DNA from: Heterostelium multicystogenum | Taxonomy: Eukaryota; Evosea; Eumycetozoa; Acytosteliales; Acytosteliaceae | DNA length: 64,000 nucleotides | Direction of reading: 5' to 3' | Assembly: GCA_003667245.1 (NCBI GenBank) | Contig: RCNN01000013.1 | Location: 41,873-105,872, forward strand | Part shown: in pieces, positions 1-8,832 of the stretch | Numbering within the stretch: position 1 is the first letter of the stretch | How the letters are laid out: each line of letters starts with the position of its first letter | Translations under genes and position numbers: made by a program | The notes under the pieces: model-generated | What the model was told of the DNA's origin: nothing | What the model saw: only the letters and a program-made list of their open reading frames with translations | The model's database searches: none

Positions 1-690
1 CACCGCCGCCACCTGGGGCCAGGCTTTCCAGGCATCCAGCTGCGCTTGATCGCCCGCCAGAATCACCTCGGGATTACGCTGCAACACCGACTCAATGCTG
101 ACCTGCGGTGCCGGTAATTTCAGGTCATCGAACACATTGCGCGCGCCGCACACACTCAGCGCATCGCTGATGATCTGCCCGCCACCCACGGTGTACAGCG
201 GCTGGTTCCACACCTGATAAAACACCCGCAACGGCTCGGCCCGGTGATAGCGCGAGCGCAATTCGGCCAAGCGCTGACGCAACTGCGCGGCCAATTGCCG
301 GCCGGCGTCATCCCGCCCGAGTTGCCGGGCAATGGTTTCGACCTGTGAGGTGAGTTGTTCGAGGCTGTGGGGTTCGGCGACAAATACCGGGATGTTCAGG
401 CGTTGCAGCTGTTCACGCTGGCCCGGGCCGACGCTGCCGGGCCAAAGCAGGATCAGGTCGGGCTTGAGGCTGAGCAGCCGCTCCATGTCCAACTGCCCGT
501 AGTTGCCCACAGACGGCACGTTCGCCAACGCCTGTGGCCGCTCGCCGCCATCCAGCACGCCCACCAGCAAATCGGCGGCGCCCAGTTCAACGACGATTTC
601 AGACAAGGAAGGCGCAAGGCTGACCACCCGCTCGACCGCCGCAGCCTGGGCCGCGACAACCAGCAGCCACACCGCCAGCCAGACGCGCAT
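1..690 (-). CDS. Cobalamin-type ABC transporter periplasmic binding protein (BtuF-like), 3' part cut by window edge
   Basis: The reading frame is open for 230 codons from an ATG at 690 to the window edge. It starts with a clear signal peptide ([18 protein letters not shown]), followed by a BtuF/FepB-type mature domain: RVVSLAPSLSEIVVELGA near the N terminus, VPSVGNYGQLDMERLLSLKPDLIL, and VFYQVWNQPLYTVGG in the second lobe. The family delivers vitamin B12 or a related chelate to an inner-membrane BtuCD permease. The start overlaps the upstream gene's stop (TGATG), so the two are translationally coupled. The ligand cannot be proved from sequence; another metal-chelate ligand is possible. Confidence 0.8.
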   Translation of the reverse strand, partial: MRVWLAVWLLVVAAQAAAVERVVSLAPSLSEIVVELGAADLLVGVLDGGERPQALANVPSVGNYGQLDMERLLSLKPDLILLWPGSVGPGQREQLQRLNIPVFVAEPHSLEQLTSQVETIARQLGRDDAGRQLAAQLRQRLAELRSRYHRAEPLRVFYQVWNQPLYTVGGGQIISDALSVCGARNVFDDLKLPAPQVSIESVLQRNPEVILAGDQAQLDAWKAWPQVAAV

Positions 691-1109
691 CAACCCAACT
701 GGCGCGGGATGCGGTAGAGGTAGAACAGCACCAGGGTCGACAGTGCCAACAGAAACAGCGGCACCGCTTCCAGCCCGACAAACACTGCCAGCGCGCCGAC
801 CCAGGCCGGCAGTGCAGCCACCAGCAACGCCACACGACGGCGGGCCGCGAGGGTGATCCAGGCAGCCGGCTCTTCAGGGGTATCGAGGGCTTTGCCGGTG
901 GCGATCAGCGCGTGTTTATAGCCGTGAAAGTAACGCAGGCTGACAAACATCGAGGCTACGCCGGCGATAAAAAACGGCATCGCCAGCACCGGCAGCAAGG
1001 GCTCGGCCTTGCCAAACACGAGGTTGATCACAAACAACGGCGCCAGCGCCAACGCCAGGTATTGCCACCAGTTAAACGACAGCCGCCGCTTGACCTGGCC
1101 GCGCGTCAC
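690..1109 (-). CDS. Conserved four-helix inner-membrane protein of unknown function
   Basis: The 139-residue product has about four hydrophobic segments (around residues 15-31, 38-59, 92-112 and 115-134) and a basic N terminus ([15 protein letters not shown]). I do not recognise a characterised family. The start is a GTG whose last bases form the TGA stop of ribA (GTGA overlap), and its own stop overlaps the start of the BtuF-like gene. It is therefore the middle member of a tightly coupled ribA / membrane protein / binding protein string, and a role near the transporter is only a guess from position. Confidence 0.7.
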   Translation of the reverse strand: MTRGQVKRRLSFNWWQYLALALAPLFVINLVFGKAEPLLPVLAMPFFIAGVASMFVSLRYFHGYKHALIATGKALDTPEEPAAWITLAARRRVALLVAALPAWVGALAVFVGLEAVPLFLLALSTLVLFYLYRIPRQLG

Positions 1110-1724
1110 GCCCGATCGGCCTCGCCCTGGTGCTCGTTGCCCATCATGTGGTCGAGCTTGCTGGCCTTGGTGGCCAGGTAGAGCTTGTTGTGCGGGTTGT
1201 GGCCGGTGTGCAGCGGCACGCGCTCGGCGACGGTGATGCCCATGTCGGTCAAGGCTTTGACCTTGCGCGGGTTGTTGGTCATCAGCCGCAGGGATTTGAC
1301 GCCCAGGTGCTGGAGCATCGGCAGGCAGATCCCATAGTCGCGCTGGTCAGCGGCAAAACCGAGGCGCTCGTTGGCTTCCACAGTGTCGGCGCCGCCATCT
1401 TGCAGCTCATAGGCGCGGATCTTGTTCAGCAGGCCAATGCCACGGCCTTCCTGACGCAGGTACAGCAACACGCCACGGCCTTCGCGGGCGATGGCCTGCA
1501 GGGCGGCTTCCAGTTGCGAGCCGCAGTCACAGCGCTGGCTGAACAGCGCATCGCCGGTCAGGCACTCGGAGTGCACGCGACCGAGGACCGGGGCACCGTC
1601 CGCCACGTCACCGAGGCTGAGAACAACGTGTTCGCGCCCGGTGGCTTCTTCAAGAAAGCCATTCATGGTGAACGTGGCAAAAGGGGTTTGGCAGCTTGGA
1701 AGCGGCGACGAAAACGACGGGCAC
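1106..1724 (-). CDS. ribA: GTP cyclohydrolase II, frameshifted near the start
   Basis: RibA opens GTP to the diaminopyrimidine precursor, the first step of riboflavin synthesis. The zinc-binding cysteines are visible in [14 protein letters not shown], and the GTP/catalytic region in [15 protein letters not shown] and [12 protein letters not shown] place the start at a GTG at 1724, preceded by AGGAG six bases upstream, giving [13 protein letters not shown]; this joins the main frame only if one base is removed from the A4G4 run at about 1679-1686. The longer in-frame start at 1750 yields a non-family N terminus. The extra base is probably a sequence error. It overlaps the next gene by GTGA. 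Confidence 0.93.
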
Positions 1725-1852
1725 CTTGTGCTCCTGATTTCAGATTTCACAGGGGAGGGATTGTAACAGTAGGTTCCTACAGACGCTTAAGCTGAATTAT
1801 CGCTGATAAAGATCAATAGGTTCGATTGGCCTTCAGCTTGGTTCTATGGGTG

Positions 1853-2806
1853 TCAGAAATGTTGATAGCCACGGATGGCGGGTGTGATGTCCTGGCCAGA
1901 CGCATCCAGCAGGGTAACGCCCTGCCCCGCCTCGACCCGGCCGATTACATGGACCGGTACACCGGCGGCCAACAGCGGCGCCAGTTCGGCGGGCGGCAAG
2001 GTGAACGCCAGTACGTAGTCGTCCCCCCCGCTCAACGCGGCCACCCGGGCATCCGCTTCACCGACGAACGCCAGCAAGGCGGCGGACAATGGCAGTTTTT
2101 GCTGCTCGATCAACAAGCTGACAGCCGACGCCTTGGCGATATGCCCGCAATCAGCCAAAAGGCCGTCGGAAATATCCATGGCAGACGTGGCCTTGCCCCG
2201 CAACGCCAAGCCCAGCGCCAACTGCGGTTGCGGCGACCAGTAATGGGCCAGCAGCGGCTCGGAGATAGCCGCCTCCGCCGTGCGCTGCCCCAGCACCAGC
2301 GGCAAGGCGCCCGCTGCGTTACCCAACTCACCGCCCACACACAGCAAGTCGCCGGGCCGCGCGCCGCTGCGGGTCAAGGCCTGGCCCGCCGGCACCCGGC
2401 CAAACACGGTCATGGTCAGGCTCAGCGGCCCACGGGTGGTGTCGCCACCTACCAGAACCACGCCACAAACCTGCGCCATGGCGTTCAAGCCCTGGGCATA
2501 GCGTTGCAGCCAATCGGCATCAACCGTCGGGGTGGTGAGGGCAAGGGTAAACGCGAGGGGATTGGCGCCCATGGCTGCCAGATCGCTGACTGCCACGGCC
2601 AGCGAGCGCTGGCCGAGCAGAAACGGATCGCAGGGGTCGGCAAAATGCACGCCGGCCACCAGGGTATCGGTAGAAATCGCCAGCTGTTCCCCGGGAGGAA
2701 CAGCCAGCAAGGCACAGTCGTCGCCAATCCCCAGTGCAATGCCTTCGCCGCCCTGCGCACAGGGCGCGGCGGCGAAGTAGTTGCGGATCAGCTCAAACTC
2801 GCCCAT
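1853..2806 (-). CDS. thiL: Thiamine-monophosphate kinase
   Basis: ThiL phosphorylates thiamine monophosphate to thiamine pyrophosphate, the active cofactor. The 317-residue product has the expected PurM/ThiL-fold motifs: GIGDDCALL near residue 26, AVSDLAAMGANP near 70, VGGDTTRG near 118 and MDISDGLLAD near 210. It is intact. It follows nusB by 18 bases in the riboflavin/nusB cluster. In other pseudomonads pgpA often follows thiL; here the next gene downstream is ribA, about 130 bases away. Confidence 0.96.
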   Translation of the reverse strand: MGEFELIRNYFAAAPCAQGGEGIALGIGDDCALLAVPPGEQLAISTDTLVAGVHFADPCDPFLLGQRSLAVAVSDLAAMGANPLAFTLALTTPTVDADWLQRYAQGLNAMAQVCGVVLVGGDTTRGPLSLTMTVFGRVPAGQALTRSGARPGDLLCVGGELGNAAGALPLVLGQRTAEAAISEPLLAHYWSPQPQLALGLALRGKATSAMDISDGLLADCGHIAKASAVSLLIEQQKLPLSAALLAFVGEADARVAALSGGDDYVLAFTLPPAELAPLLAAGVPVHVIGRVEAGQGVTLLDASGQDITPAIRGYQHF

Positions 2807-2824
2807 TGCGTCAGCAAGCGCCAG

Positions 2825-3325
2825 TTAGCGCTTGTACGCCTTCACTTCGGCTTCACGCAGGCGCGGGGCCAGCTTGTCGAGCACGCCGTTGACGAACTTG
2901 TGACCGTCGGTGGAACCGTAGACTTTCGCCAGTTCGATCCCTTCGTTGATCACAACGCGGTAAGGCACGTCGACGCGCTTGAGCAGTTCCCAGGTGGACA
3001 GGCGCAGTACGGCCAGTTCAACCGGGTCCAGCTCTTCGATCGCCAGGTCCAGGCACGGCGTCAGTGCAGCGTCGATCTCGGCCAGGTTGGCCGGAACACC
3101 GTGCAGGATGTCGTGGAAGTAGCTGGCATCGGCCGCGCTGAAATCGTTGTCGACGCGAAACTGCGCCTCGATTTCGTTCAGCGAGGTTTTCGCCATGTGG
3201 CGCTGGTACAAAGCCTGGGTCGCGAGCTGGCGGGCCGAACGACGCTTTTCGCTTTTCGATGGCTTGCCGGCGTCTGCCGGGCGCGGGTCCTGGGGGTTGA
3301 ACTGATCGCTGTCGTCGCTAATCAC
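2825..3325 (-). CDS. nusB: Transcription antitermination protein NusB
   Basis: NusB pairs with ribosomal protein S10 (NusE) on boxA RNA for rRNA antitermination. The 166-residue product has the all-helical NusB signature: [13 protein letters not shown] near residue 32, [20 protein letters not shown] and a C-terminal [13 protein letters not shown]. The N-terminal 25 residues are an acidic, polar extension typical of Pseudomonas NusB. The start is a GTG overlapping the stop of ribH (GTGA), so the two are coupled. Confidence 0.96.
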   Translation of the reverse strand: MISDDSDQFNPQDPRPADAGKPSKSEKRRSARQLATQALYQRHMAKTSLNEIEAQFRVDNDFSAADASYFHDILHGVPANLAEIDAALTPCLDLAIEELDPVELAVLRLSTWELLKRVDVPYRVVINEGIELAKVYGSTDGHKFVNGVLDKLAPRLREAEVKAYKR

Positions 3326-3798
3326 TTGGCCTCCAACTGCGCCAGCAGGCTGACCATTTCCAGGGCGGACAGGGCAGCTTCAGCACCTTTGTTGCCGGCC
3401 TTGGTGCCGGAACGCTCGATGGCTTGTTCGATGGAATCAACGGTCAGCACGCCAAAGGCGACCGGCACGCCGAACTCCATGGACACCTGGGCCAGGCCCT
3501 TGGTGCATTCGCCAGCCACGTATTCGAAGTGCGGAGTGCCGCCACGAATGACCGCGCCCAGGGCGATGATCGCCGCGTATTCACCCTGCTGTGCAACTTT
3601 CTGCGCAACCAGTGGAATTTCGAAGGCGCCAGGAGCGCGGATGATAGTGATGTCGCTTTCGCTCACACCGTGGCGAACCAGGGCATCCACGGCACCGCTT
3701 ACCAGGCTTTCAACCACGAAGCTGTTGAAGCGGCCAACCACCAGGGCATAGCGGCCTTTGGGGGCGATGAAGGTACCTTCGATGGTCTTCAGGGTCAT
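3322..3798 (-). CDS. ribH: 6,7-dimethyl-8-ribityllumazine synthase
   Basis: RibH condenses the ribityl-pyrimidinedione with dihydroxybutanone phosphate to lumazine, the penultimate riboflavin step, as an icosahedral or pentameric enzyme. The 158 residues show [17 protein letters not shown] near residue 20, [15 protein letters not shown] near 52, [16 protein letters not shown] with the catalytic His, and [19 protein letters not shown]. It is intact, lies between ribBA and nusB, and overlaps nusB by four bases. Confidence 0.97.
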   Translation of the reverse strand: MTLKTIEGTFIAPKGRYALVVGRFNSFVVESLVSGAVDALVRHGVSESDITIIRAPGAFEIPLVAQKVAQQGEYAAIIALGAVIRGGTPHFEYVAGECTKGLAQVSMEFGVPVAFGVLTVDSIEQAIERSGTKAGNKGAEAALSALEMVSLLAQLEAK

Positions 3799-3888
3799 TC
3801 GACAAATCTCTTAAAGAGCCGGGACGCGCTTAGTGCGCGCCCCTCAGTGATATTTGAACCGCGAACAAGGGGCAAACAACGCCGGCCT

Positions 3889-4981
3889 TTATTCGGAGGG
3901 CACGTATTTCTACTACTTCCAGGTCGAAACCGGATATGGCATTAAATTTCATTGGCGCACTCATCAGGCGCATTTTGCGTACGCCCAGGTCCCGCAGGAT
4001 CTGCGAACCGGCCCCGACGATGCTGTAGGTGGTCGGTTTTTTCACCGGCGCGTGGTCGGCGGTTTCGCGGATATGCGCCAGCAGCACGTCGCCGTCCAGC
4101 GGATGGCCCAGCAGCAACACCACACCGCTGCCGGCCTCGGACACCGCGGACATCGCGGCCCGCAGGCTCCAGCGCCCCGGCTGCTTGACCATCAGCAGGT
4201 CGCGCAGCGGGTCCATGTTGTGCACCCGCACCAGGGTCGGCTCTTCAGCGCAGATGGTGCCCAGGGTCAGGGCCATGTGCACGTCGCCTTCCACGGAATC
4301 GCGATAGGTCACCAGGTTGAACTGGCCCAGTTCGCTGTCCAGCGGCTGCTCGGCAATCCGCTGAACGGTACGTTCGTGGATCATCCGGTAGTGGATCAGG
4401 TCGGCAATGGTGCCGATCTTGATGTTGTGCAGCGCGGCAAATTCTTCCAGCTCGGCGCGACGGGACATGGTGCCGTCGTCGTTCATCACTTCGCAGATCA
4501 CACCGCTCGGCTCGAAACCGGCCATGCGCGCCAGGTCGCAGGCCGCTTCGGTGTGGCCGGCGCGAGCCAGGGTGCCACCCGGCTGGGCCATCAGCGGGAA
4601 GATGTGGCCAGGGCTGACGATATCTTCGGCCTTGGCGTCTTTCGCGGCAGCGGCTTGTACGGTGCGGGCGCGGTCAGCAGCGGAGATACCGGTGGTGACA
4701 CCGGTAGTGGCTTCGATGGACACGGTGAACTTGGTGCCAAACCCGGAACCATTGCGCGGCGCCATCAACGGCAGCTTCAGCAGCTCGCAGCGCTCGCGGC
4801 TCATCGGCATGCAGATCAGGCCACGGGCGTGCTTGGCCATGAAGTTGATGTGTTCCGGCTGGCAGCACTCGGCGGCCATGATCAGGTCGCCTTCGTTCTC
4901 GCGGTCTTCGTCATCCATGAGGATGACCATCTTGCCTTGGCGGATGTCTTCAACCAGTTCTTCGATGCTGTTGAGCGCCAC
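3889..4981 (-). CDS. ribBA: 3,4-dihydroxy-2-butanone-4-phosphate synthase with degenerate GTP cyclohydrolase II domain (RibBX type)
   Basis: Residues 1-200 are a complete RibB domain (MDDEDRENEGDLIMAAE; the Mg and substrate loop; GHTEAACDLARMAGF). The C-terminal part resembles GTP cyclohydrolase II, but the three zinc cysteines and the RQEGRGIGL loop of true RibA are absent: the corresponding regions read NMDPLRDLLMVKQPG and LLGHPLDGDVLLAHI. It is therefore probably inactive as a cyclohydrolase, consistent with a separate ribA in the window. One extra T at about 3907-3909 shifts the last codons; removing it gives the expected end EYVPSE and a TAA at 3889, whereas the raw frame runs on to 3830. 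Confidence 0.95.
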
Positions 4982-4997
4982 GCGGCACCCCCTTGGG

Positions 4998-5675
4998 TCA
5001 GGATTTAAGGTAGCCGTTAGCGGCTAAAAAACTTTCAGTGATGTTCCCGGCGGGCCCTTGAAGAGAGTCAGACTCTGCGGCCTTATCGCCCAACAACAGG
5101 CGCTCCAGGTAACGGGCAAGCAAGTCGACTTCCAGGTTCACCCGGCGACCCGGCTGGTACGACGCCATGATGGTTTCGCTCAGGGTGTGGGGAATGATGG
5201 TCAGTTCAAATTCGGCGCCATTCACGGCGTTCACGGTCAGGCTGGTGCCGTCGACGGTGATCGAGCCTTTGTGGGCGATGTACTTGGCCAGCTCTTTCGG
5301 TGCGCGAATGCGAAATTCCACGGCACGCGCGTTTTCGCTGCGGGCAACCACTTCGCCGACCCCGTCGACGTGGCCGCTGACCAGGTGCCCACCGAGGCGG
5401 GTGGTCGGGGTCAGGGCTTTTTCCAGGTTCACCGGGCTGCCGCTCTTGAGGTCGTTCATCGCGGTGCAGTCCAGGGTTTCCCGGCTGACATCGGCGGCAA
5501 AGCCGTCGCCAGGCAACTCGATGACGGTCAGGCACACACCGCTGACGGCGATGCTGTCGCCCAGTTTGACGTCGCTCAGGTCGAGCTTGCCGGTTTCAAC
5601 CAGCAGGCGTACATCGCCGCCTTTTGGGGTCATTGCACGGATGCTGCCGATGGATTCGATAATGCCGGTGAACAT
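4998..5675 (-). CDS. ribE: Riboflavin synthase, alpha subunit
   Basis: This enzyme dismutates two lumazines to riboflavin. The 225-residue product has the two tandem lumazine-binding domains typical of the family: MFTGIIESIGSI at the start of domain one with GVCLTVIE, and HLVSGHVDGVGEV then GSITVDGTSLTVNAV in domain two. I chose the ATG at 5675 because the family starts with MFTGI, it is preceded by AGGAG, and the longer open frame upstream has no family character. It lies 16 bases upstream of ribBA, so no FMN riboswitch fits between them. Confidence 0.96.
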   Translation of the reverse strand: MFTGIIESIGSIRAMTPKGGDVRLLVETGKLDLSDVKLGDSIAVSGVCLTVIELPGDGFAADVSRETLDCTAMNDLKSGSPVNLEKALTPTTRLGGHLVSGHVDGVGEVVARSENARAVEFRIRAPKELAKYIAHKGSITVDGTSLTVNAVNGAEFELTIIPHTLSETIMASYQPGRRVNLEVDLLARYLERLLLGDKAAESDSLQGPAGNITESFLAANGYLKS

Positions 5676-5709
5676 GCCGTTCTCCTGAAGACGTGGCGCA
5701 GGCCGGGAA

Positions 5710-6847
5710 TTATACGCTCGCTGATGGCAGAGGGATGGCAGTGACTCTCCAGTCATCGCCAACAGCGCGCATTTCAGTGATCTTGAGTTGGGGGGCGTCG
5801 GCCAGTTTCTCAAGCGGCCAGTCCAGCAAAGGCCGGGCGGCAGAGCCAAGAAACTTGCCGGCGACGAATATCACGTACTCGTCCACCAGCCCTTGCTGGG
5901 CGAAGGCACCCGCCAGGCTTGGGCCGGCTTCCACCAACACTTCGTTGACACCACGGGCCGCCAGGGCCACCAGCGCGGAACGCAGGTCGACCTGGCCGTC
6001 GACACCCGGCACCACCAGGCACTCGGGGCCTGTGGGGTACTGGTTGTCCGGCGTCACGCAGGTGATGACCAGCGCGGGGCCAGCCTTGAAGAACGGCGCA
6101 TTCAGCGGCACCCGCAGGCGGCCGTCGATCAGCACACGCAGCGGCGGACGAGACATCGCCAGGGCGGTGGTTTCTTCATCCAGGCCCAGTTCGGCGGCGC
6201 GCACGGTCAGGCGAGCACCATCGGCCAGCACCGTGTCGGCGCCGGTCAGCACCACACTGGCCTGGGCACGCAGGCGCTGCACAGCGGCACGGGCGGCCGG
6301 GCCGGTGATCCATTGGCTTTCGCCGTTGGCCATCGCGGTGCGACCGTCCAGGCTCATGGCCAACTTGACCCGCACAAACGGCAGGCCATGCTCCATGCGC
6401 TTGAGAAAGCCCGGGTTAAGCGCCCGCGCTTCGTTTTCCAGCAAGCCGCTGTGGGTCTCGATCCCGGCCTGGGCCAGGCGGCGCATGCCACGCCCGGCGA
6501 CTTCCGGGTTCGGGTCCTGCATTGCCGCAACCACACGGGCCAGGCCGGCATTCACCAAGGCATCGGCGCAGGGCGGTGTGTGCCCGTGGTGGCTGCACGG
6601 TTCAAGGGTCACGTAGGCCGTGGCGCCCCGGGCTTTGTCGCCCGCTGCCCGCAGGGCATGGACTTCCGCATGGGGTTCGCCGGTGCGCACGTGCCAGCCT
6701 TCGCCGACAACCTGCCCGTCACGCACGATCACGCAGCCAACCCGGGGGTTGGGGTGGGTGGTGTACAGGCCCTTGCGCGCCAATTCCAGGGCACGGGCCA
6801 TGTAATGGGCGTCGAGTACCGCTTTGTTCTGCCGAAGGTGGGTTCAT
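5710..6847 (-). CDS. ribD: Bifunctional riboflavin deaminase/reductase, frameshifted near the start
   Basis: RibD carries out steps two and three of riboflavin synthesis. The N-terminal deaminase has the zinc motif [11 protein letters not shown] and the [11 protein letters not shown] cysteine pair; the C-terminal reductase has [14 protein letters not shown] and GGPSL-like [11 protein letters not shown]. The first in-frame ATG (6801) would lose about 15 residues. An ATG at 6845-6847 gives the family N terminus ([16 protein letters not shown]) if one A is removed from the run at 6823-6825. That ATG overlaps the nrdR stop (ATGA). The extra base is probably a sequence error. Confidence 0.95.
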
Positions 6848-7314
6848 TCTTTTACCGGCTCACGGGCCAGGCGGTCGATCTCTTCGCGGAACTCGTTGAG
6901 GTCCTGGAATCGTCGATACACCGAGGCGAAACGGATATAGGCGACTTCGTCGAGCTTTTGCAGCTCGCCCATCACCAGTTCTCCAACCACCAGGGATTTG
7001 ACTTCGCGCTCGCCGGTGGCGCGCAGCTTGTGCTTGATATGCACCAGTGCCGCTTCCAGCCGCTCGACACTCACCGGGCGTTTTTCCAGGGCGCGCTGCA
7101 TTCCGGCGCGCAGTTTTTCTTCGTCGAAAGGCTGGCGACTGCCGTCGGTCTTGATCAGACGTGGCAATACCAGTTCGGCGGTTTCGAAGGTGGTGAAACG
7201 TTCACCGCAGCCAGAGGCCAGGCATTCACGCCGGCGACGCACCTGTTCGCCCTCGGCGACCAGACGCGAGTCAATGACCTTGGTGTCGTTGGCACCGCAG
7301 AAGGGACAGTGCAT
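6844..7314 (-). CDS. nrdR: Transcriptional repressor NrdR
   Basis: NrdR represses ribonucleotide reductase genes in response to dATP/ATP. The product has an N-terminal zinc ribbon (CPFCG ... [18 protein letters not shown], with four cysteines) and an ATP-cone domain ([16 protein letters not shown] onward). Its 156 residues match the family. The ATG at 7314 is chosen because the family starts MHCPFCG; the open frame reaches further upstream without homology. It is the first gene of the nrdR-rib-nusB-thiL string and is divergent from the YbaY-like gene, with about 140 bases between them. Confidence 0.96.
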   Translation of the reverse strand: MHCPFCGANDTKVIDSRLVAEGEQVRRRRECLASGCGERFTTFETAELVLPRLIKTDGSRQPFDEEKLRAGMQRALEKRPVSVERLEAALVHIKHKLRATGEREVKSLVVGELVMGELQKLDEVAYIRFASVYRRFQDLNEFREEIDRLAREPVKE

Positions 7315-7453
7315 GGTGGCAGGCAACAAAAAATGGGAGGGCCATGGTAGCGCATCCCTGTGGCAAGACAAGCCATAGCCTTTACGGTATATAGGCTGAC
7401 TATTATGTTTCATATTTTTTAAGCCACGGATTTTGTCCTTTCTGGAGCCGTAC

Positions 7454-7912
7454 ATGCAGTTACGACCACTTGTTTTGCTCACGTTGCTCGGTTTTTCTGG
7501 TCGCCTGCAGCAGCCATGCCCCAAAACCTGCGGCGCCGGCTCCGGCACCGCAACAAGAGAAAAAACTGCCGGTGTGGAAGAAGATCTCGGCCCGTTGCCC
7601 GCCTACCAGCGTGAAGTCAGCGGCCAATTGAACGGTATACCGGCGGGTGCCGAAGTCGAACTGGCGCTGCTGGTGATCGACGACCGTTCGCGCCCGCAAC
7701 AACTGCTGGCCAGCAGCGTGCTGATCGGCAACAACAAGCCCCTGGCCTTCCGCCTGCGCTTCAACCCGCAAGCGTTCCCGGCGGGCGGGCGCGTTGAATT
7801 GCGTGGTCGCGCCAGCCAGTCCGGCCAGTTGATCCTGCACCTGCCGCCGGTGCGCATCACCCAGGCGATCACCCAGACCACCGGGCCGCTGCAACTCGTT
7901 CCCGCACCATGA
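7454..7912 (+). CDS. YbaY-family lipoprotein with two compensating frameshifts
   Basis: Residues from about 48 onward match YbaY-type lipoproteins ([63 protein letters not shown]), outer-membrane-associated proteins of unknown role. The annotated frame between roughly 7491 and 7592 is wrong: one extra G at 7490-7491 and one missing base near 7590-7595 enclose a stretch that, in the neighbouring frame, reads [18 protein letters not shown], a normal lipobox plus Pro/Ala linker. As written the protein has no lipobox. The stop overlaps the methyltransferase start by four bases. Confidence 0.8.
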   Translation: MQLRPLVLLTLLGFSGRLQQPCPKTCGAGSGTATREKTAGVEEDLGPLPAYQREVSGQLNGIPAGAEVELALLVIDDRSRPQQLLASSVLIGNNKPLAFRLRFNPQAFPAGGRVELRGRASQSGQLILHLPPVRITQAITQTTGPLQLVPAP

Positions 7913-8563
7913 CGCCACCGCTGGGCCTGCAACGCGCACTGAGCGAACTGATCGGCGACGCCCAACTGGTGCCCTGCCCGCTGCCGGGCACCGAGTTGTC
8001 GCTGTGGTTACTGGACGCCGACAACATGGACCGCGCCTTCAGCCCCGAAGAAACCCGGCGCATCCTGCATGAGCCGCCGTACTGGAGCTTTTGCTGGGCC
8101 AGTGGCCTGGCGCTGGCGCGATACCTGGCGGCCAACCCCGAGTGGGTCGCGGGTAAGCGGGTGCTGGATTTCGGTGGCAGGTTCGGGTGTTGCCGGGATT
8201 GCCGCGGTAAAGGCCGGAGCGCTGGAAGTGGTGGCGTGCGACCTGGATCCGCTGGCCCTGGCTGCCTGCCGGGCGAATGCCGAACTCAACGGCGTAACAC
8301 TGGGCTATTCAGAAGACTTCTTCACCGAAGCCGACCGGTTTGACCTGATCCTGGTCGCCGATGTGCTGTACGACCGGGCGAATCTGCCGCTGCTGGATCA
8401 ATTCCTGACACGCGGCCGCGAAGCGCTGGTCGCCGATTCCCGGGTTCGGGACTTCCAGCACCCGGAGTATCAGCGCCTGGGTATCCTCGACGCCCTGACA
8501 CTGCCCGACCTGGCCGAGCCGTGGGAGTTTCGCAAGGTGAGCCTGTACCATTCGCAGCGATAG
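7909..8563 (+). CDS. Class I SAM-dependent methyltransferase (METTL20/nicotinamide methyltransferase-like), one frameshift
   Basis: The N-terminal half ends in EPPYWSFCWASGLALARYL and KRVLDFG; the C-terminal half supplies GSGVAGIAAVKAGA (SAM motif I), VACDLDPLALAACRANAELNG (motif II) and DLILVADVLYDRANL. This is the family-16 methyltransferase layout, which in relatives acts on protein lysines such as ETF-beta; the substrate here is unknown. One extra G near 8176-8177 splits the gene; removing it gives the classic VLDFGAGSG. It overlaps the lipoprotein gene by ATGA, so the two are co-translated. Confidence 0.85.
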
Positions 8564-8574
8564 TCGCGCCTATC

Positions 8575-8812
8575 AAACCCGCAAATCTCCAGTAACAGAT
8601 GGGCTAAGACAGTCTTCAGCGTAGCGTGGAAAATGGCCGCCTCTCGCACGCTACCTGGACGACCAAACGGTATGCCAAACCCCCGATTTGCATCCGTCGC
8701 CTCTTGCTCAAAAAGCTTGCAAACGTTACCGCTACTGCCTAATCTTTGCCGCAATACACCCGCCATGCCTCTGGTCGCGCAAGTGACTAAGCACAAATTG
8801 TGCGGGTTTTTT
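8575..8812 (+). ncRNA. Candidate structured RNA upstream of the Abi-like gene
   Basis: This is the stretch between the methyltransferase stop and the Abi-like start. It ends in a terminator-like hairpin: GCACA, loop AAT, TGTGC (8791-8803), followed by GGG and six T (8804-8812). The 9-base segment AAACCCGCA at 8575-8583 is the exact complement of TGCGGGTTT at 8801-8809, so the two ends of the region could pair. No convincing protein is encoded, although a 67-codon frame (8633-8836) crosses it. Abi_2/AbiF-type HEPN proteins are known to be encoded next to small RNAs. Assignment as an RNA gene is inference. Confidence 0.3.
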
Positions 8813-8832
8813 ATGCCTGGCGTTTTTTGGGC

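Noticed and set aside
1826..3751. A 641-codon plus-strand frame across thiL, nusB and ribH
   Set aside because: All three opposite-strand genes are clear family members; the plus-strand translation is rich in Gln/His/Arg and low in complexity, typical of a shadow frame.
4982..5709. FMN riboswitch at ribE or ribBA
   Set aside because: The gaps before ribBA (22 bases) and ribE (34 bases) are too short, and no RFN-like sequence was seen upstream of nrdR.
8800..8832. An earlier start for the Abi-like protein at position 8800
   Set aside because: The extra 11 residues (MRVFYAWRFLG) come from the terminator and hairpin sequence and have no family match; the ATG at 8833 begins the conserved part.
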